Below, piece by piece: positions 14,568 to 22,047 of a DNA stretch of 40,519 nucleotides; position 1 is the first letter of the stretch; the number at the start of each line of letters is the position of its first letter. Below the pieces are notes generated by a model, which searched no databases, had not been told where the DNA came from, and saw only the letters and a program-made list of their open reading frames with translations. The position numbers and the translations under genes are program-made. The DNA is taken from positions 1 through 40,519 of the IMG/VR virus record IMGVR_UViG_3300033146_001170. One strand, written 5' to 3'. This DNA comes from a virus.

Positions 14568-14587
14568 TAAATAAATACACGACTTTT
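14552..14587 (+). terminator. 12-bp perfect inverted repeat, terminator or regulatory hairpin before gp43
   Basis: AAAAGTCGTGTA (14552-14563) and TACACGACTTTT (14576-14587) are perfect complements around a 12-base loop. A T-rich stretch follows (CTTTTAATTTTT), which fits an intrinsic terminator for the upstream operon. A promoter overlaps it, and the gp43 ribosome-binding site lies about 13 bases downstream. In T4, gp43 represses its own translation through a hairpin at this place, so a regulatory role is also possible. Confidence 0.65.
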
Positions 14588-14609
14588 CTTTTAATTTTTA
14601 GGAGTTAAA

Positions 14610-17201
14610 ATGGCTAAATCTTTATTATCGATTGAAATGGTTAATAAAAATACAATTTATCACAGATATCTCGAAAATGGGTCAAGACAAGAAGAATATA
14701 TAGAGTTCAAACCTTTCTGTGGAGTTCCATCTAATAAAGAATCGTCAATCAAAACATTATATAATAAACCATTAGAGTTACGTCAATTCGATAACATTTC
14801 TGAATTTAAAAAATGGGTTAAAGAGAATGAAGAATATATAGATATTTATGGTAACATCCGTCCAGAATATATGTTCTTAGCGTCTACATATCCAAAAGAA
14901 ATCCCAATTCAATGGGAAGATATGAGAATCGATAATATTGATATCGAGGTTGTGAGAGAAGATGGATTCCCAGATTCGGATTTAGCTGAATGGCCAGTAA
15001 CAGCTATTACAATACAAGATATCATTAAAAAAACTTATACAACATTTGGTTATAAGAAGAATTATAAAAATAACGATTCAGAAAATATAAATTATATTCA
15101 TTGCGATAATGAAAAAGATTTATTAGAAAAATATGTAATCTATTGTCGTGAAAGAAGAGCGGATATTATTACTGGATGGAATATTGTAAATTTTGATATT
15201 CCATATTTAGTCAATAGGATCATAAAAATTTTAGGAAAGAATTGGGCTAAAAAGATTAGCCCTGTTGGGAAGTTACGTCAAAGAGTATATAAGGATACTT
15301 TCGATAATGAAGTTAGCACCTATGACATCTTAGGTACGGTTATTTACGATTATATGGAACTTTATTCTAAATTTCAAATGGAACCGAGAGACGGAAAATC
15401 GTTAGAAGTTATTGCTCAAGCAGAATTAGGTAAAGGTAAATTAAATTATAAAGAAGGAGATAATCGTTCATTAACCGAATTATATCATAATGATTTTCAA
15501 ACATATATTGATTATAATATTCGAGATACAGAATTGGTTGGTCTAATTGATGATAAACGTCAATATTTAAGATTGGCGATTAATATGACATATATGGCAA
15601 AATGTTTATTCCAAGATATTTTTGGCACTGTTGGAATTTGGGATGCATATCTTTACAATGTTCTTTTAAATAAAAAAATATTATGTTCGCCTCGTAAAAC
15701 CAATATTAAATCTTCATTTCCTGGTGGTTGGGTCGAGAAACCAAGAAAAGGTTTAAATGGATGGAATATGGTTTTTGATATCGCCTCTTCATATCCAAAT
15801 TCAATTATTTCTTATAATATATCAACCGAAACTGTTATAGAATTTAATTCGTTACCTCAAGAATTAAAATCATTAGCAGATTCAATAAGACCTTATTATG
15901 CTGAAGATAAATTTGTTTGGATGATTAACGATAATGTTTATGATGTTAATTGGTTAGAAGAAAATGCTAAACCTTTATTAACAAAATATAACATTTGTAT
16001 GACACCTTGGGGTGAATTCTTTAAACGTGATGAAATCGGATTTATCCCAGAAGTTGTTGATACGATTTTTAAATCTAGGAAAAAAGTTAAACAAAAAATG
16101 AAAAAAATAGATTTTAATTCAAACGAATATGATGCGTTAAATGCTCAACAAATGGCATTTAAAACATTAATGAATTCCCTATATGGCGCAATGAGTAATA
16201 TTTGGTTTAGATATTTTGATATTAGAATGGCTGGTTCGATCACATCAGCAGGTCAAGCATCAGTTAAAGGTTCTGCAAAATATATAAATGATGAAATTAA
16301 AGGATTGAAATCTATTTATACAGATACAGATTCATTATTTGTTGATATGCAACCGATTATAGATCAACGTTTTAAAAATAAAAAACATACATTTATTGAT
16401 GAACACGATTTTTGTATGAAAATGGCAAGACAAGTTGTAGAACCTAAATTAGAAGAATTTTTTGATCGTTTAACAAAAGGATTGAACACTTTCACGAATA
16501 CTTTAGTAATGGAAGCGGAAGTTCTCGCAGATGCATGGATATCAGTTGAGAAAAAGAAATATTCTATGCGGATTATTAATGATGAAGGAGAAGAATTCTT
16601 TAATCGTGAAACTTTAGAATTAGGTAAATGGAATTTTGATAAGACAAAATTCCAACCTGGAAAAGTTAAATTAAAAACAAAAGGATTATCTTTGATTCAA
16701 TCAACAACTCCACAATTTACAAGATCTAAATTAAAACAATCAATTGAATTAATATTTCAACATAGAAATGAACAGATTATTAAAGATAAATTTAAAGAAT
16801 GGAAAGATGAATTTATGACATTACCTTTTGAAGAAGTATCAATGCCAAGAGGTGTCTCAATTTTTAACAAATATGTTGAAAACCCAGCAGGAGCTCAAGC
16901 ACACGTTAGAGCCTCCATGGCTTTCAATAAAGCGTTAATTGATTTAGGATTAGATAAAGATTATCAACCAATCAACCAAGGCGATAAAATTCGTTATGCT
17001 TATATAAAAGTTCCTAATATATTTGGAATTGAAGTTATGGCAATAAAAGACAAGATGCCAGAGCTTATAAATAAGAATATTAAAGTAGATTGGGACATTC
17101 AATGGCAAAAATGTTTTACATCACAATTAGAAAAAATATTTGAAACAATTGGATGGAATATGTCGGAAGATGATGTCTCTTTAGAAGATTTCTTTAGTTA
17201 A
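14610..17201 (+). CDS. 43: Family B DNA polymerase (gp43-like)
   Basis: The product has 863 residues (T4 gp43 has 898). The 3'-5' exonuclease is complete: D111-I-E113 (Exo I), NFD with D196 (Exo II), and Y302...D306 (Exo III). The polymerase domain has motif A D390IASSYP, motif B K518...NSLYG (522-526) and motif C YTDTDS with D572 and D574. The C-terminus ends SLEDFFS, a hydrophobic tail of the kind that docks on the gp45 clamp. AGGAG precedes the start. All catalytic residues are present, and there is no intron or inserted endonuclease. Confidence 0.98.
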   Translation: MAKSLLSIEMVNKNTIYHRYLENGSRQEEYIEFKPFCGVPSNKESSIKTLYNKPLELRQFDNISEFKKWVKENEEYIDIYGNIRPEYMFLASTYPKEIPIQWEDMRIDNIDIEVVREDGFPDSDLAEWPVTAITIQDIIKKTYTTFGYKKNYKNNDSENINYIHCDNEKDLLEKYVIYCRERRADIITGWNIVNFDIPYLVNRIIKILGKNWAKKISPVGKLRQRVYKDTFDNEVSTYDILGTVIYDYMELYSKFQMEPRDGKSLEVIAQAELGKGKLNYKEGDNRSLTELYHNDFQTYIDYNIRDTELVGLIDDKRQYLRLAINMTYMAKCLFQDIFGTVGIWDAYLYNVLLNKKILCSPRKTNIKSSFPGGWVEKPRKGLNGWNMVFDIASSYPNSIISYNISTETVIEFNSLPQELKSLADSIRPYYAEDKFVWMINDNVYDVNWLEENAKPLLTKYNICMTPWGEFFKRDEIGFIPEVVDTIFKSRKKVKQKMKKIDFNSNEYDALNAQQMAFKTLMNSLYGAMSNIWFRYFDIRMAGSITSAGQASVKGSAKYINDEIKGLKSIYTDTDSLFVDMQPIIDQRFKNKKHTFIDEHDFCMKMARQVVEPKLEEFFDRLTKGLNTFTNTLVMEAEVLADAWISVEKKKYSMRIINDEGEEFFNRETLELGKWNFDKTKFQPGKVKLKTKGLSLIQSTTPQFTRSKLKQSIELIFQHRNEQIIKDKFKEWKDEFMTLPFEEVSMPRGVSIFNKYVENPAGAQAHVRASMAFNKALIDLGLDKDYQPINQGDKIRYAYIKVPNIFGIEVMAIKDKMPELINKNIKVDWDIQWQKCFTSQLEKIFETIGWNMSEDDVSLEDFFS

Positions 17202-17211
17202 GGTTATAATT

Positions 17212-17595
17212 ATGATGTTTTTATTTGTATTAATTTTATTAAGCACGGCGAGTTTTTCTTTATATCTCTATTTAAATGAAATTGTTAATAATCCATTAAT
17301 ATATGTTCTATTAGGATGGGGAACTGTTGTTAGTGCTCATTATTTAAGTTATTTCTTCGATCTACTCAAAATGAATGTTTTAAATAGAAACTTTCAAGCA
17401 TTTGTTATTAATGGCGAAGGCGAATATTGGGATGGTGTAAGATTTACAGAAGGAAAACATGACACTGAGCCTGTATTTGTATATAATGATTTACAAATGG
17501 ACTCATTAGTTAAACGAATCATTCGTTTAACCGGACAAAATGATCTTTATGTTCGGATTATGCCACCGGCGCCGGCTGAAGACACAGGAGAATAA
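17212..17595 (+). CDS. Predicted two-span membrane protein
   Basis: The product has 127 residues. Two hydrophobic segments lie at about residues 2-19 and 30-52, followed by a soluble C-terminal half with a predicted beta strand (FQAFVINGEGEYWDGVRF) and an Asp/Pro-rich end. It starts 10 bases after the polymerase gene and 2 bases before the next membrane-protein gene; the pair may act together. The placement does not identify a function. A lysis role is possible but unsupported by any motif. Confidence 0.7.
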   Translation: MMFLFVLILLSTASFSLYLYLNEIVNNPLIYVLLGWGTVVSAHYLSYFFDLLKMNVLNRNFQAFVINGEGEYWDGVRFTEGKHDTEPVFVYNDLQMDSLVKRIIRLTGQNDLYVRIMPPAPAEDTGE

Positions 17596-17597
17596 TT

Positions 17598-17963
17598 ATG
17601 GTTAAGAAAACAAAAGACTTTTTATCGAATTTACCAACATGGATTAAATATGCAACCACAGTATTATCATTAATCGCTACATTAGCTGGTGGATTATATG
17701 CTATGGACGATCGTTATGTTTCTGATAAAGAAGCAGCACAATCTTTACAATCTTTCGATCAAAAAATCCAACAAGATCTTTCTAAAATCGAATTGCAACT
17801 TTTACAATCTGAATTAGAAAACGCTACAGATGCTTATTATAAACATAAGCATTTAATTAAAGTATATCCAGAAGATCAAGAATTACAAGAAGAATTAATT
17901 TATCTCAAAGAAAAGAGAGAAAAAATACAAGCAGAAATTGCTAATAAGGTAGGTATTAAGTAA
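17598..17963 (+). CDS. Membrane-anchored coiled-coil protein (possible inner-membrane spanin or holin partner)
   Basis: The product has 121 residues. One hydrophobic span lies at about residues 17-35 (KYATTVLSLIATLAGGLYAM), preceded by positively charged residues. The rest is a long charged helix with heptad character (FDQKIQQDLSKIELQLLQSELE, then ELIYLKEKREKIQAEIANK). N-terminal span plus periplasmic coiled coil is the layout of inner-membrane spanins, but also of many other phage membrane proteins. No outer-membrane lipoprotein partner is encoded next to it, so the spanin reading is tentative. Confidence 0.65.
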   Translation: MVKKTKDFLSNLPTWIKYATTVLSLIATLAGGLYAMDDRYVSDKEAAQSLQSFDQKIQQDLSKIELQLLQSELENATDAYYKHKHLIKVYPEDQELQEELIYLKEKREKIQAEIANKVGIK

Positions 17964-17967
17964 ATTT

Positions 17968-18213
17968 ATGAAATTTATTAAATTAACATATTTTGTATAT
18001 GACCCACAATTTCCCAGTAAATCTTATTGTACTGGGAAATGTTTTTGGTTAAATATTGATAAAGTAGAGCAAGTTGTTCCGTATGAACCTCATAAATCTA
18101 AAGATTCAGATAGGAATAATCAACCTCCTTCTACTAAATTGATTATGGTTTCTGGTAATAAGATCGAAGTTTGTGAGACTGTTGAAGAAATCATCTTAAA
18201 ATTGAATAAATAG
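17968..18213 (+). CDS. FlbD-like small protein
   Basis: The product has 81 residues. The pattern FWLNIDKVEQVVPYE, then TKLIMVSGNKIEVCETVEEIILKLN, follows the FlbD/SwrD fold (a beta hairpin with 'N-x-D-x-I-E', then a strand and a final helix 'SxEExxxKI'). FlbD-type proteins are associated with flagellar gene clusters in bacteria, but phage versions exist without known function. The match is by pattern memory. An insertion with KSKDSDRNNQPPS lies between the strands. It lies 4 bases after the previous stop and ahead of a late promoter. Confidence 0.6.
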   Translation: MKFIKLTYFVYDPQFPSKSYCTGKCFWLNIDKVEQVVPYEPHKSKDSDRNNQPPSTKLIMVSGNKIEVCETVEEIILKLNK

Positions 18214-18217
18214 ATAT

Positions 18218-18225
18218 TATAAATA
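18218..18225 (+). promoter_or_regulatory. T4-type late promoter TATAAATA
   Basis: An exact TATAAATA lies in the 42-base gap between the genes at 17968 and 18256. The same octamer marks four other virion-gene starts in the window, so late transcription of the following block (18256 onward) is likely. Confidence 0.75.
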
Positions 18226-18255
18226 AACATATATTTAATATTTAAGGAGACAAAT

Positions 18256-18888
18256 ATGTCTGATGATTTATTGTATGAACTATTTAAGCAAGGAGAACAT
18301 TCATTAGAATGTCAAGAATATAATCCTGTTAATATGCTTAGAGATGTTATTGAAACAATCCGTATGACAGAAGACCCAACTGGCGACGCTGGGGATTTTG
18401 GAATGATCGATCCTGCTTTAGAAATTCTTCATGAAGTTGCCCCTAAATTATCACAAGATGTAATCGAAGATATTATTCAAGGTCTCTTTGATTATTATTT
18501 AGATGACGATGAAGAAGATACAGATTATTATGAAAGTAAGATTGAAGATTTTGATGAAGATATTGAAACACTTGTAGAGTCTTTTGACTTGTTAGATGAA
18601 AAAATCAACGCTGTTCAAAAGAAACGTCTTCGTTATCTTAAAAAGAAACGTCGTGCGCAATTAGGTAAACGTGGTAATACTGTCGCTTTTAAACGTACAC
18701 ATCATTTTGATAATAAGAAAAAACGTTTTGTTAAGCGTAAAAAAGCGATGACTGTTTCTGCGATGCGTAAAAAAGCGAGAATCTTTAAAAAGACTATGCG
18801 TAAAGGTTCTAGTAAAGCAAAAGCCAAACGTATGAAAAAACGTTTAGCTCATGTTAGAAACCCTTATGCGTCATCTAATAAAAAATAA
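18256..18888 (+). CDS. Bipolar-charge protein, prohead-core-like candidate
   Basis: The product has 210 residues with two contrasting halves. Residues 1-115 are acidic and helical, including FDYYLDDDEEDTDYYESK; residues 120-210 are extremely Lys/Arg-rich, with repeated KK and KRKK clusters up to PYASSNKK. FDLLDEKIN resembles an L-x-E prohead-protease site. The acidic-then-basic design suits an internal head core or scaffold protein that contacts DNA or capsid. No sequence identity to a named T4 core protein (gp67, gp68, gp22) is claimed. A late promoter lies just upstream and the next protein has a core-like leader. Confidence 0.7.
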   Translation: MSDDLLYELFKQGEHSLECQEYNPVNMLRDVIETIRMTEDPTGDAGDFGMIDPALEILHEVAPKLSQDVIEDIIQGLFDYYLDDDEEDTDYYESKIEDFDEDIETLVESFDLLDEKINAVQKKRLRYLKKKRRAQLGKRGNTVAFKRTHHFDNKKKRFVKRKKAMTVSAMRKKARIFKKTMRKGSSKAKAKRMKKRLAHVRNPYASSNKK

Positions 18889-19073
18889 TGAAATCTTTTA
18901 AATTTCTTATAGAAGCAGCTTATGCTGGAAATATTGGTTTTGCTGAAATGGTAGCGTTCTATCAAAAAGCAAACGCCAAACAAGAAAAAGAAATGGATAA
19001 AGCCGTTAAAAATAATGATTGGGAATCTTTTAAAAAACTTATTAAATTAGTATTAGGGACATCTTTGAAATGA
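18888..19073 (+). CDS. Small late protein with capsid-targeting-like N-terminus
   Basis: The product has 61 residues and begins MKSFKFLIEAAYAGN, where L-I-E|A is a good match to the T4 gp21 cleavage consensus (L/I-x-E|A/S/G). The body, with NIGFAEMVAFYQKANAKQEKEM and KKLIKLVLGTSL, resembles short phage proteins I have seen next to head genes. The A of its ATG is the last base of the previous stop. It is probably a virion or core protein; the leader is the evidence, and it remains inference. Confidence 0.7.
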   Translation: MKSFKFLIEAAYAGNIGFAEMVAFYQKANAKQEKEMDKAVKNNDWESFKKLIKLVLGTSLK

Positions 19074-19633
19074 TTACATTTTCCGAATATTTAGACGAAG
19101 CGATAGCAATAGATGCGATAAATACTAATAAAGGTAAAGAACCAATTGTTGTTATTCAAGGTCGATTTCAACCACCAACAGCTGGTCATTTAAAAGCGAT
19201 TAAAGCTGCTGCTAAAAAATACCATATGAAAGTAGCGATAGTTTTAATCAAAGGCGCTAAATCAGATGTAAAATTTGATACTAAAATCCAAAAAGAAGTT
19301 TTTAGTAAAATGTTGACTGGTATTCCACATATGTTTTTAGAAGCAGATAATGGATTTATGGGAGAATGGGTTCATCAATTAAGAAATAAAGATTATGAAC
19401 CTAAAGCATTTTATTGTGGATCTGACCGTGTTAAATCTTATCAAGGTATGATCAAGCGTTATCAAGACAAACTAAATATAGATATTAAAGTAGAAGAAAT
19501 TCCTAGAACAGGTGAAGATATTTCAGCTTCTAAAGTTCGTGAAGCTCTTAAGAATGACGATTTAGAAACATTTAAACAAAATATGGATAAACGAACTTGG
19601 TCATTATTTAATAAATTAAAGAAAATGGTATGA
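19070..19633 (+). CDS. NMNAT-type nucleotidyltransferase with capsid-targeting-like leader
   Basis: The product has 187 residues. GRFQPPTAGH (31-40) is the (H/T)xGH nucleotide-binding motif of the cytidylyltransferase/NMNAT superfamily, and ISASKVREAL (151-160) is the matching C-terminal ISxSxxR motif. A central SDR with a Trp-rich loop (FMGEW) lies between. The domain transfers an adenylyl or cytidylyl group; NMN adenylyltransferase, making NAD, is the likely but not proven reaction. The first 25 residues, MITFSEYLDEA, form an extra leader with L-D-E|A, like T4 internal-protein signals. It overlaps both neighbouring genes by 4 bases. Confidence 0.82.
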   Translation: MITFSEYLDEAIAIDAINTNKGKEPIVVIQGRFQPPTAGHLKAIKAAAKKYHMKVAIVLIKGAKSDVKFDTKIQKEVFSKMLTGIPHMFLEADNGFMGEWVHQLRNKDYEPKAFYCGSDRVKSYQGMIKRYQDKLNIDIKVEEIPRTGEDISASKVREALKNDDLETFKQNMDKRTWSLFNKLKKMV

Positions 19634-19911
19634 TAGATTTAATAAGACAATTAGCGCCACATTATAAACAAAAATTCGTTACGACTGAATCTGTTGAAAA
19701 TGATATTAAATTAATCAAAAAATTAAATATGCTTTTTGGTAAATTAGAAAAATCTCAAAAAGATATTTATGTTTTAGAGATTATCAATATTATTAAAACG
19801 ATTAATAATGTGTTACAATTGGATAAAATAATTTTAGTTGTTTATAATTGTGTTGATGTAAAACACCACACAACTTTAGATTATGTTATTAAAAAGGTAT
19901 TAGATAAATGA
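19630..19911 (+). CDS. Hypothetical helical protein
   Basis: The product has 93 residues, overlaps the previous and next genes by 4 bases each (ATGA) and is therefore embedded in the late operon. It is mostly helical (IKLIKKLNMLFGKLEKSQK, then INIIKTINNVL) with a hydrophobic strand IILVVYNCV. No family, signal or motif is recognised. There is no L-x-E leader here, unlike several neighbours. Confidence 0.65.
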   Translation: MIDLIRQLAPHYKQKFVTTESVENDIKLIKKLNMLFGKLEKSQKDIYVLEIINIIKTINNVLQLDKIILVVYNCVDVKHHTTLDYVIKKVLDK

Positions 19912-20408
19912 AATATTTGATTACAGAAGGATTAGCAGATACTGTAATGGTTTATCTAATCATCAAAAAATTATCTACACCATTTACAGAATGGGAAGCA
20001 TATAAAAAAGGTATCATCGACGAAAACGGTAAAAAAATTAAAACACCAATCACCGCTGAAGAAAGAAGAGCATGGACTGTATTTGATCGTTTTGTTGCTA
20101 ATCTTAAAAAAATAATGTCTAAATTTGTTGGAAAATCTAAATTTGCTGCCATCGCTACTTCAGCATATTTATTAAGAGATTCACAAAGTGCATTATTTAA
20201 AAACAATTTATTAACAGAATCACAAGAAGAGATCGATTTAACTGCTAATATGCAATTAAAAATAAAACAATTAATGAACGAAACAAAAATAGAAACATAT
20301 TCTGGCGATAACGAAATGTTTTTATTGTTTATGATTGAACGCAATATCGATAAATTCATGGATAAAGATTTAGATTTCTTAAAAATGGGAGAATTTAAAA
20401 ATGGGTGA
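19908..20408 (+). CDS. Conserved phage protein, leader-like N-terminus
   Basis: The product has 166 residues. MKYLITEGLAD begins with an I-T-E|G pattern. Then YLIIKKLSTPFTEWEAYKKGIIDENGKKIK, and AWTVFDRFVANLKKIMSKF, a combination I recall from a widespread family in T4-like and related phages, of unknown function. The late operon and the leader suggest a virion protein. Two further L-T-E|S and L-M-N-E sites occur later. Start and stop overlap the neighbouring genes (4 and 8 bases). Confidence 0.75.
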   Translation: MKYLITEGLADTVMVYLIIKKLSTPFTEWEAYKKGIIDENGKKIKTPITAEERRAWTVFDRFVANLKKIMSKFVGKSKFAAIATSAYLLRDSQSALFKNNLLTESQEEIDLTANMQLKIKQLMNETKIETYSGDNEMFLLFMIERNIDKFMDKDLDFLKMGEFKNG

Positions 20409-20715
20409 ACAAGTCGGTACTGGCGATATGGCAATGAATTTTCAAAAGATTGATCAGAATGGAGCTCCTCGTCGTAAAGGTCAATTAGGAATCAAACATC
20501 AAAAAGCTATTTTACCTGATACAGAATTTAATGGTAAACCGTGTTTTAATATTGATTGTCCTGATGAATATAATTCTTTTGCTAAAGGTATTAAATCATT
20601 TCATCGTTGGTCACAACATACAAAATCAGAAAATATTAGACAATGGGCTAATCAAAATAAAGGTAAATCTTTTTATGTAACACATAACGGATCTTATACA
20701 AAGGTGAGAAGATGA
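20401..20715 (+). CDS. Hypothetical protein with WSQH motif (copy 1)
   Basis: The product has 104 residues. Its C-terminal half (FAKGIKSFHRWSQHTKSENIRQWANQN, then FYVTHNGSYTKVRR) aligns by eye with the small protein encoded at 20880: F-x(5)-G, WSQH, a run of about 11 residues, then a final beta strand with T-x-x-V. The N-terminus, rich in Gly, Gln and Asn, is not shared. Such short beta-ending modules could be virion decoration proteins; nothing further can be shown. Confidence 0.7.
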   Translation: MGEQVGTGDMAMNFQKIDQNGAPRRKGQLGIKHQKAILPDTEFNGKPCFNIDCPDEYNSFAKGIKSFHRWSQHTKSENIRQWANQNKGKSFYVTHNGSYTKVRR

Positions 20716-20876
20716 AATCTTTAAATAAAATTCTCCATGAATTATTTGATGGCAAATATAGAAATTTAAAACTTTGGCAAACAGATGCCAAAAATAGAGG
20801 ACTAAAAACTCGTATTGGAGTTAGTCCAGATGGTGAACATAGTGGTTTGATAAAAAGAAAAATAAAGGAGAACTAA
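20712..20876 (+). CDS. Small late protein with leader-like N-terminus
   Basis: The product has 54 residues. The ATG at 20712 overlaps the previous stop (ATGA) and follows GGTGAGAAG. MKSLNKILHELFDG contains an L-H-E|L cut-like pattern resembling nearby leaders. The remainder is basic and polar (LWQTDAKNRGLKTRIG, ending IKRKIKEN). It is too short to identify, but it occupies its position exactly, with the next gene starting 3 bases after its stop, so I judge it real. Confidence 0.55.
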   Translation: MKSLNKILHELFDGKYRNLKLWQTDAKNRGLKTRIGVSPDGEHSGLIKRKIKEN

Positions 20877-20879
20877 ATA

Positions 20880-21101
20880 ATGGCTAAAATTACAACTGAC
20901 GATTCTACTGGAGTCCAAATTGCTACTATTGAATTAGAAACCCCAGAAGCATTTACTCAATATCAAATGGGTTTAGAAAAAGGAATGTCTCATTGGTCTC
21001 AACATCCAGAAACTAATGAGCTTTTAAAATATCGTTCTGAGAATAATCAAAATGCTCGTATTTATGTCAAATACGGCGAATTTACTAGACAGGTGAAATA
21101 A
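20880..21101 (+). CDS. Hypothetical protein with WSQH motif (copy 2)
   Basis: The product has 73 residues: an N-terminal beta hairpin (GVQIATIELETPEAF), then YQMGLEKGMSHWSQHPE, NQNARIYVKYGEFTRQVK. The second half resembles that of the protein at 20401, pointing to an ancient tandem duplication. An AAGGAGAA site precedes the start and the stop overlaps the next ATG by one base. Function is unknown. Confidence 0.65.
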   Translation: MAKITTDDSTGVQIATIELETPEAFTQYQMGLEKGMSHWSQHPETNELLKYRSENNQNARIYVKYGEFTRQVK

Positions 21102-21298
21102 TGGAAAATTTTAATAATATTATTAAAGAATCCGTGAAAAATGTTAATGGTGGTAAAGTATTAAAAGTTAATACTGATGGTAAAAAATTATCAATCGCTG
21201 TTGGTCCTAATAAAGATGTTGTTAATATCTCATTAAATAAAGAATATGTTGTTTTAACGGATAAAGATGCTAAAGATTTTATGGCTCTTTTAAAATAA
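21101..21298 (+). CDS. Small late protein with leader-like N-terminus
   Basis: The product has 65 residues. MENFNNIIKES matches the leader pattern (I-K-E|S), followed by a compact beta-rich body (GGKVLKVNTDGKKLSIAVGP, then VVNISLNKEYVVL). The A of its start is shared with the previous stop (TAATG). It closes the run of small late genes before the tail-tip genes. Function is unknown; packaging in the head is inferred from the leader only. Confidence 0.65.
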   Translation: MENFNNIIKESVKNVNGGKVLKVNTDGKKLSIAVGPNKDVVNISLNKEYVVLTDKDAKDFMALLK

Positions 21299-21309
21299 AA
21301 GGTTTTTAA

Positions 21310-22044
21310 ATGCCAGACATTAACCCTACATTAGATCTTAGAGAATTAGTTTATTACGATGGAATGCCATTTTATATTGTTTCGCATAAGATTGTATATA
21401 CATCAATAGGTAATAAAGTAGTATATCAAATCTCTCAAGATTTGCCTAGTATGTATGGATATGGACGAGGAATATATCCTAATCAAACCGCTATATTTGA
21501 TCGTGAAGAATTAATGTCACAATCTGAATATGATATTTATATGTTGGGTCATTTAGAAACTCAAGCTAATCAATATGAATATACTTTGACAGGTATTCCA
21601 ATTATTATTTTAAATGGACCTGCTGAAGAACAATATGTATTTGATGGTAATTTAACATATCCTTGGGATGGAGAATCTTATCCACCTTATGATCCAGCAA
21701 CTGGAATACCTCTTAATACTATTTGGAACGATCAAGGTGCTAGTGTTCATGATACTTCAGATGAAGGTCATGCTGGTGCTGATGGTTCTTTAATTCATAT
21801 TGGAAATATTACTTGGGATGGAACTGTTTATACAATAGATAATCAAGATTTTAATTTACATGTAATTATAAATTATACAGATCCTGATAATATTACTAGT
21901 ATAGTTCCAAATATTAATTTGTCTGTAATTGGTAAATATGAAATTTCTTATAAAGTTGTAGATTTCCAAGGAATCGCATCTTATACTGTTATTAGAACAA
22001 TTATAGTTAATGATGTTCCAGTTCGTCCACCAAGTGAGTGTTAA
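21310..22044 (+). CDS. Virion protein with C-terminal Ig-like (DUF5011-type) domain
   Basis: The product has 244 residues. The N-terminal half (FYIVSHKIVYTSIGNKVVYQISQDLP) is unassigned. Residues 135-190 form a flexible Gly/Asp-rich region, and the C-terminal 60 residues, ending IGKYEISYKVVDFQGIASY, follow the 'G-x-Y-x-I-x-Y-x-V-x-D' pattern of DUF5011/HYR-type Ig-like repeats, often found on surface proteins. Its gene lies 3 bases ahead of the PAAR gene, which suggests it belongs to the baseplate or tip. Calcium-type or carbohydrate binding is only possible. Confidence 0.65.
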   Translation: MPDINPTLDLRELVYYDGMPFYIVSHKIVYTSIGNKVVYQISQDLPSMYGYGRGIYPNQTAIFDREELMSQSEYDIYMLGHLETQANQYEYTLTGIPIIILNGPAEEQYVFDGNLTYPWDGESYPPYDPATGIPLNTIWNDQGASVHDTSDEGHAGADGSLIHIGNITWDGTVYTIDNQDFNLHVIINYTDPDNITSIVPNINLSVIGKYEISYKVVDFQGIASYTVIRTIIVNDVPVRPPSEC

Positions 22045-22047
22045 GAT

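Noticed and set aside
19952-20434. Long antisense ORF opposite the gene at 19908
   Set aside because: The opposite strand carries a conserved, well-spaced gene chain, and no promoter or ribosome-binding site for the antisense frame was found.
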